Shown here in pieces: positions 8,964 through 16,609 of a DNA stretch of 64,000 nt. Source of the stretch: UBA4416 sp038327195 (lineage in GTDB: Bacteria; Bacteroidota; Bacteroidia; B-17B0; Aurantibacillaceae). Numbering within the stretch: the first letter of the stretch is position 1; each line of letters begins with the position of its first letter. Under the pieces are notes generated by a model. The model was given only the letters and a program-made list of their open reading frames with translations. It was not told the origin of the DNA and made no database searches. The position numbers were made by a program, and so were the translations under genes. The stretch lies in assembly GCA_038327195.1 (NCBI GenBank), contig JBBQKU010000001.1:124001-188000 (forward strand), read 5' to 3'.

Positions 8964-9872
8964 TTATTTAATTATAATTTTATTTTCAATCTCTTCTTTT
9001 ATTTGTAAATAGTATACTTCATCAAATAATTCTATATAAATATCTTGTTGCTTGTAGCCTTTTAAAAAATCTTTAAATGATCTATCTAAATAATTAAACG
9101 CCTTTTTAGAATTCTTTATTTTGTATTTATACAACATCCCTAAATAATAATTTGCCTCTACAGGAAACTGCGCTTGCTTAATAGCTCTTTTATAAAATGT
9201 TTCAGCAAGTTTAAAGTTATTTAGTTTGTCGTAACTACGCGCAATGTAAAAATAGATAAAAGCATTTACATTTTTTTTACTAAAACTTTTTATTTCAAAA
9301 TTTTCATTTATTTTAAATTCAGTGATTGATTTTTCAAATTCGTTTAGCTGATAATAACACAAACCTTTTAAAAAATGAATATTTTCTCCAACCGGGGCAT
9401 CAATAACGTTTGGTGTTAATGAATCGTACTGATTTAGATGTAATAATGCTCTGTTGTAATCTCTGTAATAATATAATAAAACCCAGCCATAATATCCTTC
9501 CATTTCGTGAGGGGCAATCGCTAAACTGTTTTCTAATCCATAAATTGCTTCAGCATAATTTCCATTTTTTGTATTTTGTACAGAGTAGGCGTGCCAATTT
9601 CCAGCAGTTATAGAATCATTTTTAGCAATGCAAAGTTTTGCTAATTCATTTCCGCACTTATCATTTCCGTGATATGTTAAATAAGATGCTGCATTTATTA
9701 TATCTTCTTTTTTGTAATGTTTTGCTTCAAAATAATCTAATAGTGTTTTTGGATTGCATTCCATAACACACCTTTCAAATTTGTAATTGAAAGATACTGT
9801 GTCTTTTTGAGCTATTAATTGATAACTCAAAAATACAATGATCAAAAAATAATTATTTCGGAAGTATTTCAC
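8964..9872 (-). CDS. Secreted TPR-repeat protein
   Basis: A 302-aa protein with a signal peptide (hydrophobic residues 7-20, probable cleavage at LIAQ). After a Cys-containing region come several helical pairs with the tetratricopeptide pattern, for example the AEAIYGLENSLAIAP, FLKGLCYYQLNEFEKS and FYIARSYDKLNNFKLAETF segments. It is probably periplasmic and protein-binding. It overlaps the upstream TonB-C-like gene by 20 nt, indicating translational coupling. The partner is not known. Confidence 0.8.
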   Translation of the reverse strand: MKYFRNNYFLIIVFLSYQLIAQKDTVSFNYKFERCVMECNPKTLLDYFEAKHYKKEDIINAASYLTYHGNDKCGNELAKLCIAKNDSITAGNWHAYSVQNTKNGNYAEAIYGLENSLAIAPHEMEGYYGWVLLYYYRDYNRALLHLNQYDSLTPNVIDAPVGENIHFLKGLCYYQLNEFEKSITEFKINENFEIKSFSKKNVNAFIYFYIARSYDKLNNFKLAETFYKRAIKQAQFPVEANYYLGMLYKYKIKNSKKAFNYLDRSFKDFLKGYKQQDIYIELFDEVYYLQIKEEIENKIIIK

Positions 9873-10332
9873 TAAGGTTTCCGTTATTAAATTTAAATGA
9901 ATAAAATTTTCTACAATTTACTGGTTGTTTATTCTCGTCCAACATCGGTTTCCAAGGCGAAGTATTTTTTACTGCTTCTAAAACTTGGTTAGATAAAATT
10001 TTATTATCATTTGTAATTGATATAGTTTTATAATTTAAATCACATAATTGCATTGTGTAAAAATTAGTTTCTCCAGCATCATTTATGAAAAAATATATAG
10101 TTATAATGCCATTAAAATTAGTTTTGGCAGTAATAGTATTTCTAAATTCTTTTTTTTGGGTATAAAAATCTTTACTATTGCTTATTCCATTTGCATAGTA
10201 ATAAGGATATATGGACTTATTTTTAAAGAATGCACAACTATCTGTTTGGGTAGTTTGTGCCAAAGTTAGATGCGAAGTAAATACTGCACCTATAAATAAA
10301 GTGAAAATTAAATATGTATTTTTTTTAATCAA
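9853..10332 (-). CDS. Exported protein with TonB C-terminal-like domain
   Basis: A 159-aa protein with a signal peptide (cleavage near LTLAQ). The remainder resembles a TonB C-terminal fold: an NFNGIITIYFFINDAGE strand pair, a variable loop, then LSNQVLEAVKNTSPWKP and VNCRKFYSFKFNNG. The usual N-terminal membrane anchor and proline-rich spanner are absent. It may act as a stand-alone periplasmic partner rather than a true energy transducer. It heads a three-gene minus-strand unit with the TPR and GH3 genes. Confidence 0.65.
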   Translation of the reverse strand: MIKKNTYLIFTLFIGAVFTSHLTLAQTTQTDSCAFFKNKSIYPYYYANGISNSKDFYTQKKEFRNTITAKTNFNGIITIYFFINDAGETNFYTMQLCDLNYKTISITNDNKILSNQVLEAVKNTSPWKPMLDENKQPVNCRKFYSFKFNNGNLSEILPK

Positions 10333-10342
10333 ACTTAGGTTT

Positions 10343-10350
10343 CAAATGTA
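10343..10350 (-). promoter_or_regulatory. Candidate -7 promoter element (TACATTTG)
   Basis: Minus-strand TACATTTG fits TAnnTTTG and lies 10 nt upstream of the ATG at 10332, the first gene of the TonB-C-like/TPR/GH3 unit. No -33 TTTG at the proper distance was found. Confidence 0.4.
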
Positions 10351-10411
10351 TTTAAAATCAGCTTGTTTTGGTAGTTATCTTATGTTAATTTTTTTGCAGA
10401 TTTAAGATGTA

Positions 10412-10536
10412 ATACCATTAGCTATTTATTATTAGTCTAATGTCAGTTCGAGCGTAGTCGAGAACCCATTGCTACATCTCGACTACGCTCGATGTGACAA
10501 ATTTTAATTAGACTAATCTATATTGGCTAATGGTAT
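10412..10536. repeat. Nested three-level inverted repeat element (125 bp)
   Basis: Three pairs of inverted arms are nested. The outer arms are 11 bp and perfect (10412-10422 with 10526-10536). The middle arms are 11 bp and perfect (10431-10441 with 10507-10517). The inner arms are 23 bp with two mismatches (10441-10463 with 10477-10499) around a 13-nt loop. The inner arm contains TTCGAGCGTAGTCGAGA, much more GC-rich than its surroundings. It lies between the 5' end of one minus-strand gene and the 3' end of another, so it could act as a transcription terminator or be a miniature mobile (REP/MITE-like) element. Confidence 0.75.
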
Positions 10537-10547
10537 AAGTTATCTCA

Positions 10548-11141
10548 TTATTTTTTAATATAAAATTTCAACAAACCTGTTTTATTCATTTTAATAAATT
10601 GGAATGAAGCTGGAATTTTATTTTTAAAGGTATGAAATGTTACTAGCCTTGTTCCAGAATGGCATTCGTTTAGTTTTAAAATCAAATCATTATGAAATTT
10701 TTTATATGATTTCAAGGACACTTTTGAAGTTTCGTCCAATACACAGCTAGAATCAAAACTCTCGTGGAAAGAATTGAAAAAATAAATCCCGTTAAATTGT
10801 GAAAAATCTAATTTCGTAAAATTATCATTTATAAAATGAGTATTTTGTAATTTATAGTTTCGTTTAATTTTATTGGATAAATTAGTAAGTGTTTTTCGTT
10901 TTTCAACGCCATAAAATTGCGCATCGCTAACGGTTGATCCAACACAACAAAATTTACCTACACCAGAGCCAATATCCAGTATTTTATTTGTTGGTTTATT
11001 AGCTAAGAATTTAGTAGCTGAAATTGCAATTTTTACTGGGGTAAAATGTCTTGCTGAATGTTCCTGATATTTATTAGGATATATTTTATCAAAATTTAAA
11101 TCGGTTGGAACAATTTTTTGTTTTAAGTTTTTGAAAATCAT
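10548..11141 (-). CDS. Class I SAM-dependent methyltransferase, substrate unknown
   Basis: A 197-aa protein with the SAM-binding motif I ILDIGSGVGKF at residues 54-64, an acidic strand end (YGVEKR, near 76) and GIYFFNSFHESF as a probable motif IV region. It is preceded by an RHFTP segment often seen in small rRNA/protein methyltransferases of Bacteroidota. The target is unknown. It ends the minus-strand run that includes ispD and the PolX-like gene, starting 14 nt after the PolX stop. Confidence 0.75.
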   Translation of the reverse strand: MIFKNLKQKIVPTDLNFDKIYPNKYQEHSARHFTPVKIAISATKFLANKPTNKILDIGSGVGKFCCVGSTVSDAQFYGVEKRKTLTNLSNKIKRNYKLQNTHFINDNFTKLDFSQFNGIYFFNSFHESFDSSCVLDETSKVSLKSYKKFHNDLILKLNECHSGTRLVTFHTFKNKIPASFQFIKMNKTGLLKFYIKK

Positions 11142-11155
11142 CTTTTGGTTTTGAT

Positions 11156-12751
11156 TTATTTTTTCGACTTAAAATAGGTTTCAATTTCACTTAAATCCAT
11201 TGCATTTAAACAGTGTTCTTTTGTTAACAGACCTTTACGTGCAACTAATGTTCCATAATACATATCATGATATCCTTTTAGTTGATGCGCATCTGGATTA
11301 ATGGAAATCATAACTCCGCGTTCTAAACAATAAGGAATCCATCGCCAATCTATATCCAAACGATATGGATGTGCATTTAATTCAATCACAACATTATTAG
11401 CAGCACAAGCATCAATAATTTTTTTATGGTCAATTGGATAACCTGGTCTACCGAGTAATAAGCGACCAGTTGGATGCCCAAGTATAGTTGTGTAAGGATT
11501 TTCAATTGCTTTTAGTAATCGATTTGTTGCACGTTCTTCGTCCATTTTTAAATTGGAGTGAATGGAAGCAACGATAAAATCAAATGATTTTAAAATATCT
11601 TCGTCATAATCTAAATCCCCATTTCCTAATATATCACTTTCTATTCCTTTAAAAATTTTGAATGGAAATAATTGTTTATTTAGCTTATTAATATCATTAT
11701 GTTGCAATATAATTTCTTCAACCTTTAATCCACCAGCATAGCTCGCACTTTTACTATGATCACACATTCCTAAATATTCGTATCCTAATTGTTTGGCATA
11801 AATTGCCATTTCTTCCAAAGTATTCAATCCGTCACTGTAAGTGGAATGATTGTGTAAAATGCCTTTTAAATCCGTTAATTCAATAAGTTTTGGAAGAGCG
11901 TGTGCTTTTGCTTTTTCTAATTCAAATAATCCTTCCCGTAATTCGGGCTCGCAATATTGTATATTTAAATTAGAGTAAATATCTTTTTCTGAGTTGTATT
12001 TTTTTATGTCAAGATTCTGAAATTGAATACCGGATAAATGCTCTTTAGTTGATGAAGTTTCAATGAGTGTTTTGTAAAAAATAGTTTCATTTACTTGAAT
12101 AAAATTGATTGGAATATTTTCAGAATAATAGTTATCTAAGTCTATTGATTCATCCCCAACTAAAATATCTATTTCATCAATTATTTCACATTTACGATAC
12201 ATAGCACCAGTTAATGAAACGTAATCTGTTAGTTTTAACAGTGCTTCAATAATTGGTTTAACAATTTTTTCGGCGTAAGAAAAGTGAAATTTACCAGCGT
12301 TACTTTTTTTAAATTCAATATTGGTTATAATGGTTTGTTGTGTTTTTTCTCCAAACCCTTTTAATGTAACTAATCTGTTTTCGTGGCAGGCGTAAAGTAG
12401 TTCCGTAACACTTTCTAATCCTAATTCTAACCATAGTTGCCTCACTTTTTTTGGACCAATACCTTTTACTCCTAACATTTCAATTACACCTGGTGGCGTT
12501 TTCTGCAATAGTTCTTCTAATTCTTTAGTTGTGCCTCGTGAATTTAAATCAATTATTTTTTCAGCTAAACTTTTACTAATCCCTTCAATTTGTATGAGTT
12601 CATCAATGGTTTTGTCATTTAAATCCAATCTTGTTTTACTAAGACGGTATGCTGCACTAGCTAAGGCTTTTATCTTAAACGAGTTTTCATTATGTAACTC
12701 CATTAATTTTGAAGTTATTTCAAATACATCTGCTATATCTTCGGTTGTCAT
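11156..12751 (-). CDS. PolX-like protein: HhH region, degenerate polymerase domain, PHP phosphoesterase domain
   Basis: Bacterial PolX proteins join a family X DNA polymerase to a PHP exonuclease for base-excision repair. This 531-aa protein has the N-terminal 8-kDa-like domain with helix-hairpin-helix segments (GISKSLAEKI near 57, GVKGIGPKKVRQL near 94). The palm motif normally written GSxRR..DID reads GAMYRK (182-187) and EID (193-195), so the Ser and the first metal-binding Asp are replaced. The PHP domain looks intact: LHNHSTYSDG (from 299), GIESDIL, ASIHSN, GHPTGR, ELNAHP and NPDAHQ. It probably keeps nuclease but has reduced or no polymerase activity. The ATG overlaps the ispD stop by one base. 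Confidence 0.88.
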   Translation of the reverse strand: MTTEDIADVFEITSKLMELHNENSFKIKALASAAYRLSKTRLDLNDKTIDELIQIEGISKSLAEKIIDLNSRGTTKELEELLQKTPPGVIEMLGVKGIGPKKVRQLWLELGLESVTELLYACHENRLVTLKGFGEKTQQTIITNIEFKKSNAGKFHFSYAEKIVKPIIEALLKLTDYVSLTGAMYRKCEIIDEIDILVGDESIDLDNYYSENIPINFIQVNETIFYKTLIETSSTKEHLSGIQFQNLDIKKYNSEKDIYSNLNIQYCEPELREGLFELEKAKAHALPKLIELTDLKGILHNHSTYSDGLNTLEEMAIYAKQLGYEYLGMCDHSKSASYAGGLKVEEIILQHNDINKLNKQLFPFKIFKGIESDILGNGDLDYDEDILKSFDFIVASIHSNLKMDEERATNRLLKAIENPYTTILGHPTGRLLLGRPGYPIDHKKIIDACAANNVVIELNAHPYRLDIDWRWIPYCLERGVMISINPDAHQLKGYHDMYYGTLVARKGLLTKEHCLNAMDLSEIETYFKSKK

Positions 12752-13419
12752 TATAAATAAATTTCTGCGTATTTTAAATCACTTGGCGTTGTAATTTTAA
12801 TATTTTCAGAATTACCCTCTACTAAATAAATAGGTTCATCAATGCCTTCTAATACAGTTGCATCATCTGTAAAAAATGGCGAATAATCTTGCTCAAAAGC
12901 TGATTTTATTTTTGAAACAATAAAGCATTGTGGCGTTTGCACAATTTTATAATCATCTCTACTAACCGCTTTATTAATTCCGTTTATTATCATTCTTAAG
13001 CTTTCATTTACTGATGAAACCGGAATTGCATTTCCATGTTTTGCTGCCGATTCAAAACAACGTTTAATGGTTTCAATACTTACAAATGGTCTTGCCGCAT
13101 CATGTATACCAACAATATCATTTTTATTAGTAATGCAATTTAATCCGTTCTTTACTGAATGAAATCGGGTTTCACCTCCTAAAACGGTTTGTATATTTTT
13201 TTCAGGAAAATATTCTGATAACATAAAATTAGCATCTGTTATATAATCTTTATGCACACACACAATGATGTTTATAAATTCATCAAACTCAATAAATTTT
13301 TCGATGGTGTGAATTATAACTGGCTTACCTTTTATTTCTATAAATTGTTTTGGTATGGTTGATAACATTCGACTTCCGGTTCCGCCTGCTACTATGATGA
13401 TGTTATAATGTGAATTCAT
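12751..13419 (-). CDS. ispD: 2-C-methyl-D-erythritol 4-phosphate cytidylyltransferase
   Basis: Third step of the MEP isoprenoid pathway: CTP plus methylerythritol 4-phosphate gives CDP-ME. The 222-aa protein has the nucleotide-binding AGGTGSRM (11-18) with downstream PKQF and GKPVIIHT, then VGIHDAARPFV, VSRDDYKIVQTPQCF and FTDDATVLE. All are standard IspD motifs and the length is typical. It abuts the PolX-like gene (1-nt overlap), suggesting a shared transcript. Confidence 0.95.
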   Translation of the reverse strand: MNSHYNIIIVAGGTGSRMLSTIPKQFIEIKGKPVIIHTIEKFIEFDEFINIIVCVHKDYITDANFMLSEYFPEKNIQTVLGGETRFHSVKNGLNCITNKNDIVGIHDAARPFVSIETIKRCFESAAKHGNAIPVSSVNESLRMIINGINKAVSRDDYKIVQTPQCFIVSKIKSAFEQDYSPFFTDDATVLEGIDEPIYLVEGNSENIKITTPSDLKYAEIYL

Positions 13420-13436
13420 TTTTTAAATTGTTTTTT

Positions 13437-13480
13437 ATGGAACGCAGATGACGCTGATAGATATGATTAAAATGATTTTA
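13437..13480. repeat. Possible decayed dispersed repeat
   Basis: The short segment ATGGAACGCAGATGACGCTG, followed by a degenerate tail, resembles an ACGCAGATGACGCxGAT-type dispersed repeat that I recall from many environmental genomes. It lies in the 189-bp gap between ispD and the regulator gene, where nothing else stands out. Only one copy is in the window, so this is a recollection rather than a demonstrated repeat. Confidence 0.25.
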
Positions 13481-13608
13481 TTTAATTCATATTGTCAATT
13501 GCTGATTGTTTTTTTGTATTTATTTTTTAAATCTCTTTATATTTCTCGTTTCCATTTATTCCTCAAGTCTTTATTTTCTCTTCAGTCTCTTAAATGCCTT
13601 CCATCTCG

Positions 13609-14616
13609 TCAATAATTTTTTACCTTTTCAATACTCGCATCAATGGCTTTATAGGTTTGGTTAAAAAACTGAAAGCGTTGTTTTTCTGCTATTCCACTTA
13701 TTAAAGTTGATTTTTTTATCAAGTTTTTAGTCCAATGTTCAATTTCTTCACAAAATTGTTGATTGCTTGTGGTTAAGGAATTTAAGGTATTGAATGATAT
13801 ATAAGATAAAACTGAACCACCTACTGTTACATGAATGCAATTTGTTCCAATTACTAAATCACTGTTGTATAAATTAAATGGTGTTATTAATGATTTAATT
13901 ACTTCGTTTTTATTTTCGCTTTCAGCATAACGGTTAATAGCTTGAACCATTTTTTTTAATTCTTCAAGTACTAAAATTGTGTCTTCTTTGGTTTTAAAAG
14001 CTCCTGATTCAAAATAATATTCTATTTGTTTTATAGTTGTTTGTATCGTTTCGTTAGTCCATATTTCAGTACTTGGTATTTGTAAATAAGTTTTATGGAT
14101 TTCGTTTGCTAATTGTAATTGTTTTTCAGGAATTACATCAAAATCAAATTTTTTGGTTTGATATTCGGGAACGTTTAAAACAGATCGTTGCCAATAAAAC
14201 ATTTTAAATGCCGCTAATTCTTTTGAGAAGAATGAATGAAAAATGGGAATTTCCTCTGCTGCGTATATAACTTTCGCATCTTCTGATTTTTGTAAACGTG
14301 TTAATTGTGATAATAAAGTGGTTAAATAGTTTTCGAAATTGTCAGATGAATCAGTCAGTTTAATATAATTACAAGTAACCGAATCCCCTTTATTCGAGAA
14401 AACAGAATCAATTGAAATTTTATAGTGCTTACAAATTTTATAGGTTTCATCTAAACTTAATTCAGTTTCATTTCTTAGTCTTCGGTATGCACTGTCATTG
14501 CTTATTTTTAGTAAATCTGCAATATCATCAACTAGTGATACATTTGCTGGAACAATTTGTTTTAAGTGTTTAATAAACACTTCCTGCATTTCGAATTCCG
14601 CTTTTTTAGTTGCCAT
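13609..14616 (-). CDS. Putative HTH transcriptional regulator
   Basis: The open frame extends to 14667, but the ATG at 14616 (MATKKAEF) is preferred because the longer version would run through the palindromes upstream. Residues about 25-70 (IADLLKISNDSAYRRLRNE then LSLDETYKICKHYKIS) look like an XRE-type helix-turn-helix. The remaining 250 aa or so are helical with no recognised ligand domain. This architecture recurs in Bacteroidota as an uncharacterised regulator. Upstream palindromes (TTTGCA/TGCAAA types) are candidate operators, and the gene is divergent from the ynbAB-like lipid module, which it may control. Confidence 0.65.
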   Translation of the reverse strand: MATKKAEFEMQEVFIKHLKQIVPANVSLVDDIADLLKISNDSAYRRLRNETELSLDETYKICKHYKISIDSVFSNKGDSVTCNYIKLTDSSDNFENYLTTLLSQLTRLQKSEDAKVIYAAEEIPIFHSFFSKELAAFKMFYWQRSVLNVPEYQTKKFDFDVIPEKQLQLANEIHKTYLQIPSTEIWTNETIQTTIKQIEYYFESGAFKTKEDTILVLEELKKMVQAINRYAESENKNEVIKSLITPFNLYNSDLVIGTNCIHVTVGGSVLSYISFNTLNSLTTSNQQFCEEIEHWTKNLIKKSTLISGIAEKQRFQFFNQTYKAIDASIEKVKNY

Positions 14617-14650
14617 TTTATTGTATTTATTGCTAATAAATGTATTCATT

Positions 14651-14700
14651 ATTTGCAAAAAATGCAAATATCGTTAAGTTGCGTATTGTTTTGCGCAAAA
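14651..14700. promoter_or_regulatory. Palindromic candidate operators upstream of the HTH regulator
   Basis: ATTTGCA and TGCAAAT form a perfect 7-bp inverted repeat with a 5-nt spacer (14651-14669), followed by the perfect 12-bp palindrome TTTTGCGCAAAA (14689-14700). Both are built from TTTGC/GCAAA half-sites, and they lie 35-85 bp upstream of the preferred regulator start. The arrangement suggests an autoregulatory binding region. Confidence 0.4.
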
Positions 14701-14799
14701 GTCAAGGTTTTATCCACCCTTTATTACTCGTTTTTGATTTTATGCAACTCATTTTTAATGAAGTCTATTTGTCCGTTTCATTAGCCTGATTCATCCACC

Positions 14800-14807
14800 T
14801 AATTTTG
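14800..14807 (+). promoter_or_regulatory. Candidate -7 promoter element (TAATTTTG)
   Basis: TAATTTTG fits TAnnTTTG and lies 25 nt upstream of the small ORF at 14833 and the lipid module behind it. A TTTG occurs at 14768-14771, but the 28-nt spacing is too long for a confident -33 box. Confidence 0.3.
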
Positions 14808-14832
14808 ACCTATAATTTTAAACAACGTAATT

Positions 14833-14997
14833 ATGAAAACATCAACCATTAAAAAAGTATTTCATGTAGTAATAGTTTGTACTGTAATACTTACATCTAC
14901 AATTATCACAAAAAACATCATTAATAACATTAAACACCTATATGGTTTGGAATCAGCAGGAAATGGAATAACCTGTTTTTTTGATATACTTCAATAA
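14833..14997 (+). CDS. Possible 54-aa single-pass membrane protein
   Basis: ATG to TAA encodes 54 residues: a short Lys-rich N-terminus (MKTSTIKK), a hydrophobic span of about 17 residues (VFHVVIVCTVILTSTII), then a polar tail ending CFFDILQ. A TAnnTTTG element lies 25 nt upstream, and the lipid module starts 74 nt downstream on the same strand. No homologue is recognised. A second tiny frame (15008-15067, 19 codons) follows but is too short to call. Confidence 0.35.
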   Translation: MKTSTIKKVFHVVIVCTVILTSTIITKNIINNIKHLYGLESAGNGITCFFDILQ

Positions 14998-15071
14998 TAT
15001 CATAACCATGGAAAAATTTAGACACCAACTATTTTTATTACTTATATATATAACTCTAAAAAAATAACGAC

Positions 15072-15668
15072 ATGATTTCTGTATATCAATTAAAACCAAA
15101 GTTCCAACAGTTATTAATACCTGTTTTAGTTAGGCTACACGCCCAACAATTATCGGCAAATAAGATTACTATTTTTGCAATTATTTGGTCGGCTATTTTA
15201 AGTGTATTACTATTTTTTTCTCCAGCTCATCCTGTTTTTTTAGTTCTGGTAGCATTTGGATTATTAGTTAGAATGGCTTTAAATGCTTTGGATGGCATGA
15301 TGGCTCGTGCTTTTAATCAACAAACTAAGTTAGGCGAAATATTAAATGAACTAGGTGATGTTGTATCTGATACATTTATTTTTTGTGGGCTATTTAGTTA
15401 TTCATTTGTTAATCCAAAAGTATTGTTTGTTGTAATATGTCTTTCAATTATAAATGAATTTGCTGGTGTGTTAGCAAAATCAATTTCTGGTATTCGTCGC
15501 TATGATGGGCCAATGGGTAAAAGTGATCGCGCGCTACTAATAGGAGTATGGTGTATTTGTTATTTCATTTTTCCAGGAATTGGTTATTTATTTAACATCA
15601 TATTCAGTTTAGTAATTCTTTTATTAGTGGTATCTACATATAAACGCGTATCAAATTCATTAAAATAA
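15072..15668 (+). CDS. CDP-alcohol phosphatidyltransferase, YnbA-like
   Basis: Integral membrane enzyme of the CDP-alcohol phosphatidyltransferase family, which joins a phosphatidyl group from CDP-diacylglycerol to an alcohol. The 198-aa protein resembles E. coli YnbA, with the long motif MALNALDGMMARAFNQQ and then LGEILNELGDVVSD. Relative to the canonical DxxDGxxAR-x8-GxxxDxxxD, residues 71 and 92 are Asn instead of Asp, while D74 and D96 remain. From memory, YnbA itself has the same Asn residues, so this is probably a subfamily trait. The next gene is a CdsA-type synthase, matching the ynbA-ynbB order. The alcohol acceptor is unknown. Confidence 0.85.
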   Translation: MISVYQLKPKFQQLLIPVLVRLHAQQLSANKITIFAIIWSAILSVLLFFSPAHPVFLVLVAFGLLVRMALNALDGMMARAFNQQTKLGEILNELGDVVSDTFIFCGLFSYSFVNPKVLFVVICLSIINEFAGVLAKSISGIRRYDGPMGKSDRALLIGVWCICYFIFPGIGYLFNIIFSLVILLLVVSTYKRVSNSLK

Positions 15669-15673
15669 ATTTT

Positions 15674-16597
15674 ATGAAAAATATTTTAAATCATATCGAT
15701 CCAACTTTACTTTCATTTATACTAATTGTATTTTCAGTTTTATCCTTTGCCAGTATTTTATTTTTTCTTTGGGGAAAAATAAACCCAAAAGCTAAGCTTA
15801 CCGAATTAAAAATGCGCGCGAAATCTTGGTGGATAATGGCAACCGTGTTTTTGATAGCAACCGTTTTTAGTGCTAAAGTATCTTATATCGCTTTTGCTTT
15901 ATTATCTTTTGTGGCCTTAAGAGAATTATTTACAATTTTAAAATTGAGACAAGAAGATAGAGGAGCAATGTTGTTATGTTACTTAGCAATCCCAATTCAA
16001 TATTTTTTTACCTACCATGGCTATTTGGTTGCAAGTTTGGTTTTTATACCTGTATTTATGTTTGTGGCTTTACCATTTCGTTTAGTATTAGTTGGTCAAA
16101 CTAATGGCATTATTCAATCAATGGCTATTTTGCCAGCAGTATTAATGATTGCTTTATTTGGTTTAAGCCACCTAGGTTTATTATTAACAATACCAGGCGG
16201 AAGAGGACTTTTATTTTTTCTGGTTTTTGTAACAGAAATGAATGATGTTTTTCAATTTGTTTGGGGAAAAATTTTAGGTAAACATAAAATATTGCCAAAG
16301 GTTAGTCCAAATAAAACGTGGGAAGGATTTATTGGTGGTGTTATTACAACTACTATGTTAGGATTAAGTTTAAAATTTTTGACACCATTTAATATTCCGC
16401 AGGTATTAGTAATAAGTTTTATTACGGCTAATGCTGGTTTTATTGGCGATGTTATAATTAGTGCTGTAAAAAGAGATTTACAATTAAAAGATACGTCAAC
16501 AGTAATCCCAGGTCATGGTGGTATTTTGGATCGAATTGATTCTCTTGTTGTAGCCGCTCCTGTTTTTTTTCATTTAGTATATTATTTCACAAATTAA
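15674..16597 (+). CDS. Phosphatidate cytidylyltransferase, YnbB/CdsA-like
   Basis: Makes CDP-diacylglycerol from phosphatidate and CTP in the membrane. The 307-aa protein has multiple hydrophobic segments, a KTWEGFIGG segment and the CdsA signature near the C-terminus: SAVKRDLQLKD followed by PGHGGILDRIDS. It starts 5 nt after the YnbA-like stop and precedes the acyltransferase by 12 nt, so the three genes almost certainly form one operon. Together they could make phosphatidate, activate it and transfer it to an unknown alcohol. It may be a second CdsA beside a housekeeping copy elsewhere. Confidence 0.9.
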   Translation: MKNILNHIDPTLLSFILIVFSVLSFASILFFLWGKINPKAKLTELKMRAKSWWIMATVFLIATVFSAKVSYIAFALLSFVALRELFTILKLRQEDRGAMLLCYLAIPIQYFFTYHGYLVASLVFIPVFMFVALPFRLVLVGQTNGIIQSMAILPAVLMIALFGLSHLGLLLTIPGGRGLLFFLVFVTEMNDVFQFVWGKILGKHKILPKVSPNKTWEGFIGGVITTTMLGLSLKFLTPFNIPQVLVISFITANAGFIGDVIISAVKRDLQLKDTSTVIPGHGGILDRIDSLVVAAPVFFHLVYYFTN

Positions 16598-16609
16598 AAT
16601 TAAAAAATT

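Noticed and set aside
15008..15067. 19-codon frame before the YnbA-like gene
   Set aside because: Too short and without conservation evidence; mentioned only as a note.
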